DNA of 28,094 nucleotides from an uncultured Bacilli bacterium (GCA_934086355.1 CAKOID010000007.1:1-28094); one strand, 5' to 3'; positions 11,580 to 18,722 are shown, counted from the stretch's first letter. Numbers and translations: made by a program. The notes: generated by a model from the sequence alone, not told the origin.

Positions 11580-13936
11580 TGAAAAAATTTTTAAAAGCAT
11601 TTAGTATAGTAATATTAGTATTAACTATTCTAATTATAAGTAAAAATGAGCAAAAAAAAAGTTATGCATATGTAAATAGATTAGTTGAGAAAGGTAATTT
11701 TGAAGTTATACACGAAAAAAATAGTATAAAATTTCTAAGTAATAAAAAATATTATAAATTATCAGGTGATGCTTGTGAAAAAAAAGAGTATAAAATAAAA
11801 TTACTAGATAAAATAGACTTAAATGAAAATTATTTATGTGTTGTGGGAGAAATAGCAGATGAACAATCGTTTAATGGTTCTAAAGAGGTAGAAATAGAGT
11901 TCAAAAATTTAAACTATGGTTATTTAAATGTAAAAGTAAATGAAAAGGATAAAAATGGAGATATAAAATCAGAGGAAAACTATGCTATTTCTTTGGGATT
12001 TAATATTATTAATCTTGAATATAAATACAATTGTGATTATGAAATTGTAGTAAGTGATAATAATAATATGTATGAAAAACTAGACATTATTGATAATTTA
12101 AAAACAAGTGAATTAAATAGTACTGAGACTATTAAAAGAGTTATAAATTTAAAAAGTATGATGTCATTAGAACAAGATTTAGACTTGATACAAATTTCAG
12201 ATAAAATAAAAAACAATTCTAATATAAGATATGATACATCATATATAAATTATTCATTAATATCACCTCAAACAGTTATTTATAAGGAAAATCAAGATGA
12301 AAAAAAAATAACTTTAAGTACAAAATCAAATTATTATTTTGCAGATTCATATTCGTTTGATAAAAATACAGGAACATTTACTTTGAATTCTCCTCAAACG
12401 TTTGAAATAAGAAATACATCACCAATAGGAAAATATACATATTTATCAACTTATTCTGGTTCAGGAAATTATACATATATTTATAAAATTATCTCTGGTC
12501 CTGATGAGAATGGTAAATACGATGTAACATATATGAGTGGAATTGAAGATAGTGATGATTCTGGTTTATATAGTTATAATACTAGTAATGGGATAACATA
12601 TTTTTATAGAGGAGTTGTAGAAAATAACTATGTGAAATTTGGAGGATATATTTGGAGAATAATACGAATTAATGAAGACGGAACACTTAGATTGATTTTA
12701 GATGGTGATATAGGTAGTGTTAAATGGAATGACAGTTCAAAATATATGTATTATACAGGTTATACATTTGGAGATATTACATACTATCCATTAATAGCAA
12801 ATAGTGAGAAAACTACACAACAATATATGGATTCTAATGAGTATTGTTATTCTGATTTTTATACGTATGATAAAAGTCAAAATAAATATAAATTGAGTGG
12901 AGATATATTTTGTGAAAAAATTACTTATGATAATTACAATAAAAAATTTAAAAATTTATATACATTAAATCAAACATCAAGAAATGCTACATCATATAAA
13001 ATGTATAAATTAAGCTCTGCGTCTGATTATAAAACATATTATGCATATGAATATGATACGACAAGTATGAGTAAATTATCTTATATAAATAGTTATGAAT
13101 ATTGTTACGGTTCAGATTATGAAATAGATAAAGGTTATTATAAATTAACTGGGACAATAAAATGTGGTTTAAAAATAAACTCAAGCAATTATAAGTCTTA
13201 TCAAAATTATTATACTTTAGCAAAGAATAATAAAGATTCTACTAATGCAATAATGTATAAATTTATGGATTGTCCAAATTGTAAAAGTGGTGCATGGAAT
13301 CGGAATGATTCTTATAACTATAGAACTTATTTAACACCTGTACTAAATTATTCGAATTCAAATAGTAATTTTAGTAATCCAAAAAAATTATTAGATAGTT
13401 GGTATAATGATAATTTATCATCATACGATAGTTATATATTAACTTCAACATTTTGCAATGATACACGTGATATTTTTACTGTTGATGGTACTAGTCGGAG
13501 ATTAAGTTCGCCATCATTTGATTGTACAGGACCTTTTAAATTTGGAGGAAAATATAGAAATAAAATAGGCTTGATAACAGCGGATGAAATGATATTTGCA
13601 GGAGCAAGTAATAAAAAGATAAATAATAAATATTACTTGGCGTATTATAAACCTTATTGGACGATGACTCCAGCAGGTAACTATTCTATGTTTGCATCTA
13701 CAATAAGAGAATATGATTATAATACAGAAAATATAAATGCATTTGGAATTGAACAGATTGATGCAGCAAAAGCGTTATATGCTCAGTTATATGTTGGAGA
13801 TAGTTCACTTGCAGTAAGACCTGTAATTAATATATCGGGTTATAATTATATTTACAATATGAATGCTGGAACAAAAGGAAATCCATACGAAATTATTACA
13901 GATAATAAAATTATAATGGCTTATATTAGTAAATGA
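11579..13936 (+). CDS. Secreted or membrane-anchored paralogue of the preceding prepilin-like protein
   Basis: 785 aa. ATG 11579 shares its A with the upstream TAA, and GAAGGGGGA precedes it, so translation is coupled. The N-terminus (MKKFLKAFSIVILVLTILIIS) is a signal or anchor helix without a prepilin cleavage motif, so it is exported or anchored differently from its partner. Residues 50-330 include degenerate copies of the YKLSG-x-x-C repeat. A GGYIWRIIRINEDGT domain (about 357-390) leads into the 590-bp shared block (codons 391-586), followed by STFCND, KIGLITADEMIFAGAS, YWTMTPA and LAVRPVINI as in the paralogue. The last codons (ISK, TGA) lie inside the right 32-bp repeat, so the native C-terminus may have been replaced at insertion. 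It carries the only TGA stop among intact genes in the window. It is probably a surface adhesin or partner of the prepilin-like protein. Confidence 0.75.
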   Translation: MKKFLKAFSIVILVLTILIISKNEQKKSYAYVNRLVEKGNFEVIHEKNSIKFLSNKKYYKLSGDACEKKEYKIKLLDKIDLNENYLCVVGEIADEQSFNGSKEVEIEFKNLNYGYLNVKVNEKDKNGDIKSEENYAISLGFNIINLEYKYNCDYEIVVSDNNNMYEKLDIIDNLKTSELNSTETIKRVINLKSMMSLEQDLDLIQISDKIKNNSNIRYDTSYINYSLISPQTVIYKENQDEKKITLSTKSNYYFADSYSFDKNTGTFTLNSPQTFEIRNTSPIGKYTYLSTYSGSGNYTYIYKIISGPDENGKYDVTYMSGIEDSDDSGLYSYNTSNGITYFYRGVVENNYVKFGGYIWRIIRINEDGTLRLILDGDIGSVKWNDSSKYMYYTGYTFGDITYYPLIANSEKTTQQYMDSNEYCYSDFYTYDKSQNKYKLSGDIFCEKITYDNYNKKFKNLYTLNQTSRNATSYKMYKLSSASDYKTYYAYEYDTTSMSKLSYINSYEYCYGSDYEIDKGYYKLTGTIKCGLKINSSNYKSYQNYYTLAKNNKDSTNAIMYKFMDCPNCKSGAWNRNDSYNYRTYLTPVLNYSNSNSNFSNPKKLLDSWYNDNLSSYDSYILTSTFCNDTRDIFTVDGTSRRLSSPSFDCTGPFKFGGKYRNKIGLITADEMIFAGASNKKINNKYYLAYYKPYWTMTPAGNYSMFASTIREYDYNTENINAFGIEQIDAAKALYAQLYVGDSSLAVRPVINISGYNYIYNMNAGTKGNPYEIITDNKIIMAYISK
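12749..13338 (+). repeat. 590-bp near-identical block, copy B
   Basis: Partner of 10212-10801 with two mismatches in 590 bases. It encodes two of the two-cysteine repeats and the W-N-R-N-D-S-Y linker. Immediately outside, the protein pairs GDIGGSNWYD/GDIGSVKWND on the left and TPIPNYLNSE/TPVLNYSNSN on the right have diverged. Confidence 0.95.
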
Positions 13937-13954
13937 TATTAAGAAAGTTTATAA
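13923..13954 (+). repeat. 32-bp direct repeat, right copy
   Basis: Identical to 8034-8065. It provides the last codons of the upstream surface gene in one frame and, in another, ILVNDIKKVYKQ followed by TAA at 13958-13960, i.e. an intact dnaE-like terminus. Confidence 0.9.
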
Positions 13955-13959
13955 GCAAT

Positions 13960-14010
13960 AAAAAAATTAATTAATGAGAATATGAATCTTTATCTTTAAT
14001 TAATTTTTTT
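13960..14010. terminator. Candidate bidirectional terminator between the cassette and the minus-strand gene
   Basis: Fifteen-base inverted arms (13960-13974 and 13996-14010), each combining TTAATTAA-type sequence with a run of seven A or T, enclose a 21-base loop. Plus-strand transcripts would end on seven to eight T. The stop of the minus-strand gene is in the arm. The AT-only stem and large loop lower confidence. Confidence 0.4.
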
Positions 14011-14432
14011 TGTGTTTCTTTTTCATTTATGTAGTCATCTATAAATTGAAAAGAAGAGACACTTGCTAATGATTGATTTGTTTGTAGTAGAGGAAGAATA
14101 GTTTTTTCATCTGAAATTATAATAATTGTTTTATTGTTATCCCATAATAATTCTCTTTTAAATACTAATCTATAATATAAAGAATCAATATTATTTATAT
14201 TTATGTTAGTTAATAAAATGTTTTTTTTCTTTATAATATTATCTATTATTATGTTGTCGTCTTCGATTTTACTGTCGTCAATAATAACTATACTTTCTAA
14301 AGTTGAAATGTTCTTAAAAAAATAATTTCTTATATTTACATCATTTGAAATTATAAACAAATAAGCATATCCATTATATTTAATTGTTTTTAATATTAAA
14401 TTTAATTTATGATTTAGTTTTTCTTTTTCCAT
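13971..14432 (-). CDS. Hypothetical protein with alternating alpha/beta pattern
   Basis: 153 aa with AAAGGAAA nine bases before ATG (14430-14432). I do not recognise it. A helical start (MEKEKLNHKLNLILKTIKYN) is followed by regularly spaced hydrophobic strands: YAYLFIISND, SIVIIDDS, KNILLTNI, NKTIIIISDEK. This looks like a Rossmann- or P-loop-type alpha/beta core, but there is no Walker A motif. A degenerate AAA+/clamp-loader-like or TniB-like domain is conceivable and unproven. The C-terminus is a charged helix (DDYINEKETQKKLIKDK). No signal or membrane segment. It is convergent with dnaE and the surface cassette, and divergent from the LtaS-like gene. Confidence 0.65.
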   Translation of the reverse strand: MEKEKLNHKLNLILKTIKYNGYAYLFIISNDVNIRNYFFKNISTLESIVIIDDSKIEDDNIIIDNIIKKKNILLTNININNIDSLYYRLVFKRELLWDNNKTIIIISDEKTILPLLQTNQSLASVSSFQFIDDYINEKETQKKLIKDKDSYSH

Positions 14433-14460
14433 TATTATTTCCTTTCTTTTGATAAATCTT

Positions 14461-14469
14461 ATTATATCA
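14461..14469 (-). promoter_or_regulatory. Extended -10 promoter of the 153-aa gene
   Basis: On the minus strand TGA-TATAAT (14461-14469) is an ideal extended -10. No good -35 is present 17 bases upstream. Start predicted about 14454. Confidence 0.5.
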
Positions 14470-14503
14470 TTAATTTAATATTTTTTGTTTGATAAAAATA
14501 TTA

Positions 14504-14509
14504 TATAAT
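14504..14509 (+). promoter_or_regulatory. Possible -10 box of the LtaS-like gene
   Basis: TATAAT (14504-14509) lies 21 bases before ATG 14531. The -35 region is only a T-run (14481-14486), so this is a weak call. Confidence 0.35.
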
Positions 14510-14530
14510 ATAGATTATTGGAGATATATT

Positions 14531-16429
14531 ATGAGAAAAGATGAGATAAAATTATTTTTAGAATATTATATATGTTTAATATATTTAGAATTAATGTTTA
14601 GAATATTTGGAATAAGTACATTTAGTTATAAGAACTTGTATAGTTTTATATATTTAATGTTTATAACTTTTGTATTGATGTTTATTAATAGATTATTCTA
14701 TAAAAAGGGAAGTTTAGTAAATAAAATAGTTGTGTTTTTTATTTGTTTATATTTTAGTTTAGAAATAGTATTTAAAAATATATTTAATGTATATTTTTCT
14801 ATTAAAAGTGTTGGAATGGCAGGTAATTTAAATAGTTTTTATAAAGAAATGTTTAATTATATATATAATAATATATTTTATATATTTGTTATGTTTATTC
14901 CTTTTATAATAATTTGTTTTATAAGCAAATATATGAAATATAATAAGATTAATAAAAGAAATATGATGTTGTGTTTAATACTTATTTTGAATAGTTATAA
15001 TATATATTGTTTAAGTGTAATGTTAAATAATAGTTTAAATAATTTATATTACAATGTAGATAATAGTAGTTTGTATAAAGAGTATGTAGGAGTTATTCCT
15101 GGTACATTACTTGATATTAAAAGAAGTATATTTGGTTTTAAAGATAAAGTTGTTAGTGTAAATAAGGAAGTAGATATTAAAACTAAGTATGATAAAAATG
15201 TTATAGATGTAGATTTTGATAAGTTAATTAGTGATGAGACTGATAAAACGTTACTTAGTATGCATAATTATTTTAAAGAAGAAAAAGGTACCTATAAAAA
15301 TAAATATAGTGAGTATTTTAAAGATAAAAATTTAATATTATTTATGGCTGAGAGTTTTAATTCTATTGCTGTTAGTGAAGAATTAACTCCAACTTTATAT
15401 AAGTTAGTTAATAATGGTTTTGTTTTTAATAATTTTTATAGTCCTTTGGTACTTAGTACGATAGGAGGAGAATATCAAGAATTAACTGGATTGTATCCTA
15501 ATATAGAAATGTTGAGTAAAGTTTGGAGAAATGGTAAGAATAGCTATGAATGGGGAATAGGAAATAGATTTAAAGATTTGGGTTATAGTACTTATGCTTA
15601 TCATGATAATCAATATGACTTTCAAAATAGAAATCAATATTTAAAATCTATTGGATTAGATAATTATTTAGGTTGTGGTAATGGATTAGAAACTAGGATA
15701 AATTGTACTGTTTGGCCAGAAAGTGATGTTGATATGATAAATAGTACTGTAGATGATTATATTAATGATGATAAATTTTTTGTATATTATGCTACTGTTA
15801 GTGGTCATATGGATTATAACTATGGAAATTATATTGCAAATAAAAATAAATCATTTGTAGATGAAATGAATTATAGTTTGGAAAGTAAAGCATATCTTGC
15901 TACGCAGATTGAATTAGATAGAGCTATTTTAAATTTGATAAATAGGTTAAAAAAGAGTGGTAAGTTAGATGATACTGTTATTGCTTTAGTTGGAGACCAT
16001 TATCCTTATGCTTTAAATATAGATAATATTAATGAGATATCCGATTTTAAAAGAGATGATTTGTTTTTAGTAAACAAGAGTAATTTTATATTATGGAATA
16101 GTAAAATGGATAAAGTTAAGGTTGACAAGGTAGGTAGTCAAATTGATGTACTTCCTACATTGTATAATTTATTTGGAGTTAAATATGATTCTAGATTAAT
16201 TATTGGTAAAGATATATTAAGTAATGATGAAGGATTAAGTATTTTTAATAATTTGAGTTGGATAAGTGATAAAGGTAAATATAATAGTGTTACTGGTATA
16301 TTTGATGGGGATGCAGATCTAGATTATATAAATAATATGAATAATATTGTTGCTAATAGAGTTAGCATGAGTAAATACTTAATTAAATATAATTATTATG
16401 ATTTAGTAACAAAAAAAGCTGAGGAATAA
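14531..16429 (+). CDS. Lipoteichoic acid synthase-like sulfatase-fold membrane enzyme
   Basis: 632 aa from ATG 14531 (GGAGAT eight bases upstream; an earlier in-frame ATG at 14489 lies in the promoter). The N-terminal third has about five membrane helices (residues 12 to about 170). The C-terminal extracellular domain (about 265-600) is alkaline-phosphatase/sulfatase-fold: MAESFNS with metal ligand Glu274, LSTIGGEYQELTGLYP with the presumptive nucleophile Thr310, ATVSGHMDYNY, and LVGDHYPY with Asp489-His490. This matches the LtaS/phosphoglycerol transferase family, which moves glycerol phosphate from phosphatidylglycerol to a glycolipid or glycan on the outer face. The motif around the Thr (STIGGEY) differs from the usual GTSD-x-E, so substrate could differ. 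It is monocistronic and convergent with rpsD through a shared terminator. Confidence 0.88.
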   Translation: MRKDEIKLFLEYYICLIYLELMFRIFGISTFSYKNLYSFIYLMFITFVLMFINRLFYKKGSLVNKIVVFFICLYFSLEIVFKNIFNVYFSIKSVGMAGNLNSFYKEMFNYIYNNIFYIFVMFIPFIIICFISKYMKYNKINKRNMMLCLILILNSYNIYCLSVMLNNSLNNLYYNVDNSSLYKEYVGVIPGTLLDIKRSIFGFKDKVVSVNKEVDIKTKYDKNVIDVDFDKLISDETDKTLLSMHNYFKEEKGTYKNKYSEYFKDKNLILFMAESFNSIAVSEELTPTLYKLVNNGFVFNNFYSPLVLSTIGGEYQELTGLYPNIEMLSKVWRNGKNSYEWGIGNRFKDLGYSTYAYHDNQYDFQNRNQYLKSIGLDNYLGCGNGLETRINCTVWPESDVDMINSTVDDYINDDKFFVYYATVSGHMDYNYGNYIANKNKSFVDEMNYSLESKAYLATQIELDRAILNLINRLKKSGKLDDTVIALVGDHYPYALNIDNINEISDFKRDDLFLVNKSNFILWNSKMDKVKVDKVGSQIDVLPTLYNLFGVKYDSRLIIGKDILSNDEGLSIFNNLSWISDKGKYNSVTGIFDGDADLDYINNMNNIVANRVSMSKYLIKYNYYDLVTKKAEE

Positions 16430-16442
16430 CTCAACTTTTTTT
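16411..16442. terminator. Bidirectional terminator between the LtaS-like gene and rpsD
   Basis: A7-GC-TGAG (16411-16423) faces CTCA-AC-T7 (16430-16442) across a six-base loop. The stem has one mismatch; each strand ends with seven T. The stop of the LtaS-like gene (16427-16429) is in the loop. Confidence 0.7.
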
Positions 16443-16446
16443 AATA

Positions 16447-17049
16447 CTATCTATTATAGAATTCAACGATTAATGATTCATTAATATCAGCATTTAATTC
16501 ATTTCTTTCTGGTAATCTTAAGTAAGTACCTGTTAATTTTTTATTATCAAATTCTACATAAGCAGGAGTTTTGATATTTAATTCAATAGTATTTAATATA
16601 GCTTTATGTTCTTTACTATTTTCTTTAACAGATATTACATCACCAGGTTTACAAGTATAACTTGGAATATCAACTTTAACTCCGTTAACTAAAATGTGTC
16701 CATGATTAACTATTTGTCTAGCACCACGTCTAGTAGTTGAAAGTCCCATTCTATAAACTAAGTTATCTAATCTACTTTCTAGAAGTCTTAAGAAGTTTTC
16801 ACCAGCTATACCATTCATTTTAGAAGCTTTATCAAAAGTTCTTCTAAATTGTTTTTCGTTTAAACCATACATAAATCTAACTTTTTGTTTTTCTTGTAAT
16901 TGGATTCCGTATTCACTAACTTTTTTACGTCTTCCAGTTCCATGCATACCAGGAGCATAAGGACGACGAGCTAATTCTTTACCATTTTCTAAAGTAGAAA
17001 AACCAAGTCTACGAGATTTTTTGTATTGAGGTCCAGTATATCTTGACAT
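16447..17049 (-). CDS. rpsD: 30S ribosomal protein S4 (uS4)
   Basis: 200 aa, the same length as Bacillus S4. [18 protein letters not shown], the [34 protein letters not shown] block and the S4 RNA-binding domain ([40 protein letters not shown], about residues 90-150) are all present. The zinc-binding cysteines found in some bacteria are absent. AAAGGAG precedes the ATG. S4 nucleates 16S rRNA 5'-domain assembly and in Firmicutes represses its own mRNA. A long leader with pseudoknot potential (17050-17189) fits such control. Monocistronic. Confidence 0.97.
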   Translation of the reverse strand: MSRYTGPQYKKSRRLGFSTLENGKELARRPYAPGMHGTGRRKKVSEYGIQLQEKQKVRFMYGLNEKQFRRTFDKASKMNGIAGENFLRLLESRLDNLVYRMGLSTTRRGARQIVNHGHILVNGVKVDIPSYTCKPGDVISVKENSKEHKAILNTIELNIKTPAYVEFDNKKLTGTYLRLPERNELNADINESLIVEFYNR

Positions 17050-17189
17050 AATAATCTCCTTTCTTTTTATTACTTAAAGACATTTTAAATTATTAATAGG
17101 GTGTTATTTATTCTTTCACTTTGGCAGCAAGCTACTAGGTACTAGAAATAAACACATTATTAAAATTTAAAACAAACTGCCACTAAGCA
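17050..17189 (-). ncRNA. rpsD 5' leader, probable S4-binding autoregulatory RNA
   Basis: The 140-base leader is long for this compact genome. On the minus strand, TGGCAG (complement of 17177-17182) can pair with CTGCCA (complement of 17122-17127). GTGTTTATTT (complement of 17146-17155) can pair with AATAAATAACAC (complement of 17101-17112). Because the second helix interleaves with the first, the fold is a pseudoknot. A small CTAG/CTAG hairpin (17135-17145) sits between. This is the kind of interleaved fold described for Firmicutes rpsD leaders regulated by S4. The identification comes from position and these pairings, not from an alignment. Confidence 0.65.
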
Positions 17190-17195
17190 ATCAAT

Positions 17196-17225
17196 ATTAT
17201 ACACATAATAATACTTGTTTGTCAA
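17196..17225 (-). promoter_or_regulatory. Strong SigA promoter of rpsD
   Basis: Minus-strand consensus TTGACA (17220-17225), 18-bp spacer, consensus TATAAT (17196-17201). Confidence 0.85.
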
Positions 17226-17244
17226 ACAAATTAAGCTAAAAAGC

Positions 17245-17274
17245 TTTACAAAATAAAAAATATAGTGTTATAAT
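17245..17274 (+). promoter_or_regulatory. SigA promoter of the rimP-nusA-infB operon
   Basis: TTTACA (17245-17250), 18-bp spacer, TATAAT (17269-17274). Start about 17281. It is divergent from the rpsD promoter, with a small AAGCT-aaaa-AGCTT palindrome (17233-17246) between them. The -35 is one base off consensus. Confidence 0.8.
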
Positions 17275-17289
17275 ACTTTTGACAGATTT

Positions 17290-17316
17290 AAGTGGGCAGA
17301 ATATCCCACTTTTATT
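17290..17316 (+). promoter_or_regulatory. Leader hairpin in front of rimP (possible attenuator)
   Basis: AAGTGGG (17290-17296) pairs with CCCACTT (17305-17311), eight-base loop, followed by TTTATT. It is GC-rich for this genome and terminator-like, about ten bases into the transcript. NusA could act on such a structure to regulate its own operon, which is inference only. Confidence 0.5.
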
Positions 17317-17332
17317 AATGTTTGGAGGGAAT

Positions 17333-17584
17333 ATGGATAAAACATTAGAAAAGATTAAAGAAATTATTAGTGAACCTATAAGTAAATTAGATTTAGTTGT
17401 TGATTCTATAGAGTACGTTAAAAATGGTAAATATTATTTTTTAAATATAGTTCTTGATAGAATAAATGGTATTGATTTAGATACAATTGTTGAGGCAACT
17501 AATATAATTAATCCTATTTTGGATGAATATGATTTAATTAAAGATGAATATATTTTAGATATATCTAGTAAGGAGAGAGGATAA
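17333..17584 (+). CDS. rimP: Ribosome maturation factor RimP, N-terminal domain only
   Basis: 83 aa from ATG 17333 (GGAGGG upstream), whereas RimP is normally about 150 aa. MDKTLEKIKEIISEPISKLDLVVDSIEYVKNG..., GIDLDTIVEATNIINPILDE and YILDISSKERG align along the whole N-terminal alpha/beta domain, ending where others have LEVSSPGLDRPL. The C-terminal SH3-like domain is missing, and nusA starts one base after the stop, so there is no remnant of it. RimP assists late assembly of the 30S head. The AAGGAGAGAGGA at the end of the gene serves as the nusA ribosome binding site and covers the place where the second domain would continue. It is either a genuine reduced form or a degenerating gene; operon position supports function. 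Confidence 0.8.
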   Translation: MDKTLEKIKEIISEPISKLDLVVDSIEYVKNGKYYFLNIVLDRINGIDLDTIVEATNIINPILDEYDLIKDEYILDISSKERG

Positions 17585-17585
17585 A

Positions 17586-18701
17586 ATGAACGGTAAGGAA
17601 TTTATTAAGGCTGTTAAACATATAACAGAAGAAAAAGAAATAAGTGAAGATGTAGTTTTTGAAGGAATGGAACAAGCTCTTTTAACTGCATATAAGAAAA
17701 ATTTTAAGGGTAAAACTAATGTTAAAGTTGAAATAGATAGAAAAACTGGAGATATAAGAGTTTATACTTATTATGTTGTTGTTGATGAATATCATGATGG
17801 TGAAGAATATATTGATGAAGAGGGTAATACTAAATTTACTGAACCTGATATTAATGAAGATGCTCAAGTATTATTAGAAGATATAATAGAAAAACATCCG
17901 GATGCTAAAGTTGGAGATGTATTCCAAGAGGAAGTTACTCCACAAGATTTTGGAAGGATAGCTACTTCTACTGCTAAACAAGTTTTAACACAAAAGGTTA
18001 GAGAAGCAGAAAGAGAAAGTATCATGAAAGAGTTTGAAGATAAAGAAAATGAAATAATGGTTGGTACTTTATTAATGGAAGATGCTAAAAATTATTATGT
18101 TGATTTAGGTCGTGCAAGAGCTATTTTACCAAAAAGCGAGATTATTCCTGGAGAAACATTAAAAATGGGAAGTAGTATAAGAGTTTATATAAATAAAATA
18201 GAAAATACTACTAAAGGTCCACTTATTAAATGTACTAGAAAACATTATGGTTTTGTTAAAAGATTATTTGAAACTTTTATACCAGAGTTTAAAGAAGGAA
18301 TACTTGTACTTCATGGTGTTGCTCGTGAGGCTGGTGTTAGAAGTAAAGTAAGTGTTTCTAGTTTAAATCCTAATATAGACGCTATTGGAACTTGTATTGG
18401 AGAAAAAGGTAGTCGTATTGGAAGTATACTTGCTGAATTAAATGGGGAAAAAGTTGATTTAGTACTTTATAGTGATGATGAAGCTGAATATATTAAAAAT
18501 GCATTAAGTCCTGCTAAAGATGTTATAGTTAGTATAGTTGATAATACAAAAACTAGGGAAGCTTTAGCAATTGTTGAAGGAGATAATCAGAAACTTGCAA
18601 TAGGTAAAAATGGAATTAACATTAAACTTGCTAGTAAATTAACTAAATTTAGAATTAATATAAAAACTATGGATGATATAAACAAAGAGGCTAATCAATA
18701 A
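17586..18701 (+). CDS. nusA: Transcription termination/antitermination factor NusA
   Basis: 371 aa, the Bacillus length. The order is an N-terminal RNA-polymerase-binding domain (1 to about 125), S1 domain (about 132-200, VGTLLMEDAKNYYVDLGRARAILPKSE), KH1 (about 200-280, with GSRIGSI following CIGEKG) and KH2 (about 285-365, AIGKNGINIKLASKL). No C-terminal acidic repeats, as usual in Firmicutes. It binds the polymerase flap and stimulates pausing and intrinsic termination. AAGGAGAGAGGA precedes the ATG, which follows rimP with one base between. The acidic stretch DEEGNTKFTEPDINEDA is a family-typical insertion. Confidence 0.97.
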   Translation: MNGKEFIKAVKHITEEKEISEDVVFEGMEQALLTAYKKNFKGKTNVKVEIDRKTGDIRVYTYYVVVDEYHDGEEYIDEEGNTKFTEPDINEDAQVLLEDIIEKHPDAKVGDVFQEEVTPQDFGRIATSTAKQVLTQKVREAERESIMKEFEDKENEIMVGTLLMEDAKNYYVDLGRARAILPKSEIIPGETLKMGSSIRVYINKIENTTKGPLIKCTRKHYGFVKRLFETFIPEFKEGILVLHGVAREAGVRSKVSVSSLNPNIDAIGTCIGEKGSRIGSILAELNGEKVDLVLYSDDEAEYIKNALSPAKDVIVSIVDNTKTREALAIVEGDNQKLAIGKNGINIKLASKLTKFRINIKTMDDINKEANQ

Positions 18702-18722
18702 TTAATTTATTGGGGGTAAATT

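Larger units (their letters stand above)
8066..13954 (+). mobile_element. Putative inserted surface-protein cassette bounded by 32-bp direct repeats
   Basis: The segment between the two repeat copies plus one copy is 5889 bp long and holds exactly three genes (8263-8790, 8799-11579, 11579-13936) with their own promoter. In the dnaE frame the right copy continues as ...KKVYKQ and then TAA, so it is itself a complete alternative dnaE terminus followed at once by the convergent gene at 13971. The simplest reading is that dnaE once ended there and the cassette entered its 3' end, duplicating 32 bp, as att-site integrations and short-homology insertions do. No integrase, transposase or terminal inverted repeat is visible, so the mechanism is open and 'mobile element' is a working label. 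Confidence 0.5.

Noticed and set aside
10450..13223. Two identical 78-aa antisense frames (10450-10686 and 12987-13223)
   Set aside because: They exist only because the 590-bp block is duplicated; they are complementary shadows of the repeat-coding sequence with no ribosome binding site.
17279..17332. Longer N-terminus for rimP from 17279
   Set aside because: It would start inside the promoter and leader hairpin. The RimP family alignment and ribosome binding site both indicate ATG 17333.
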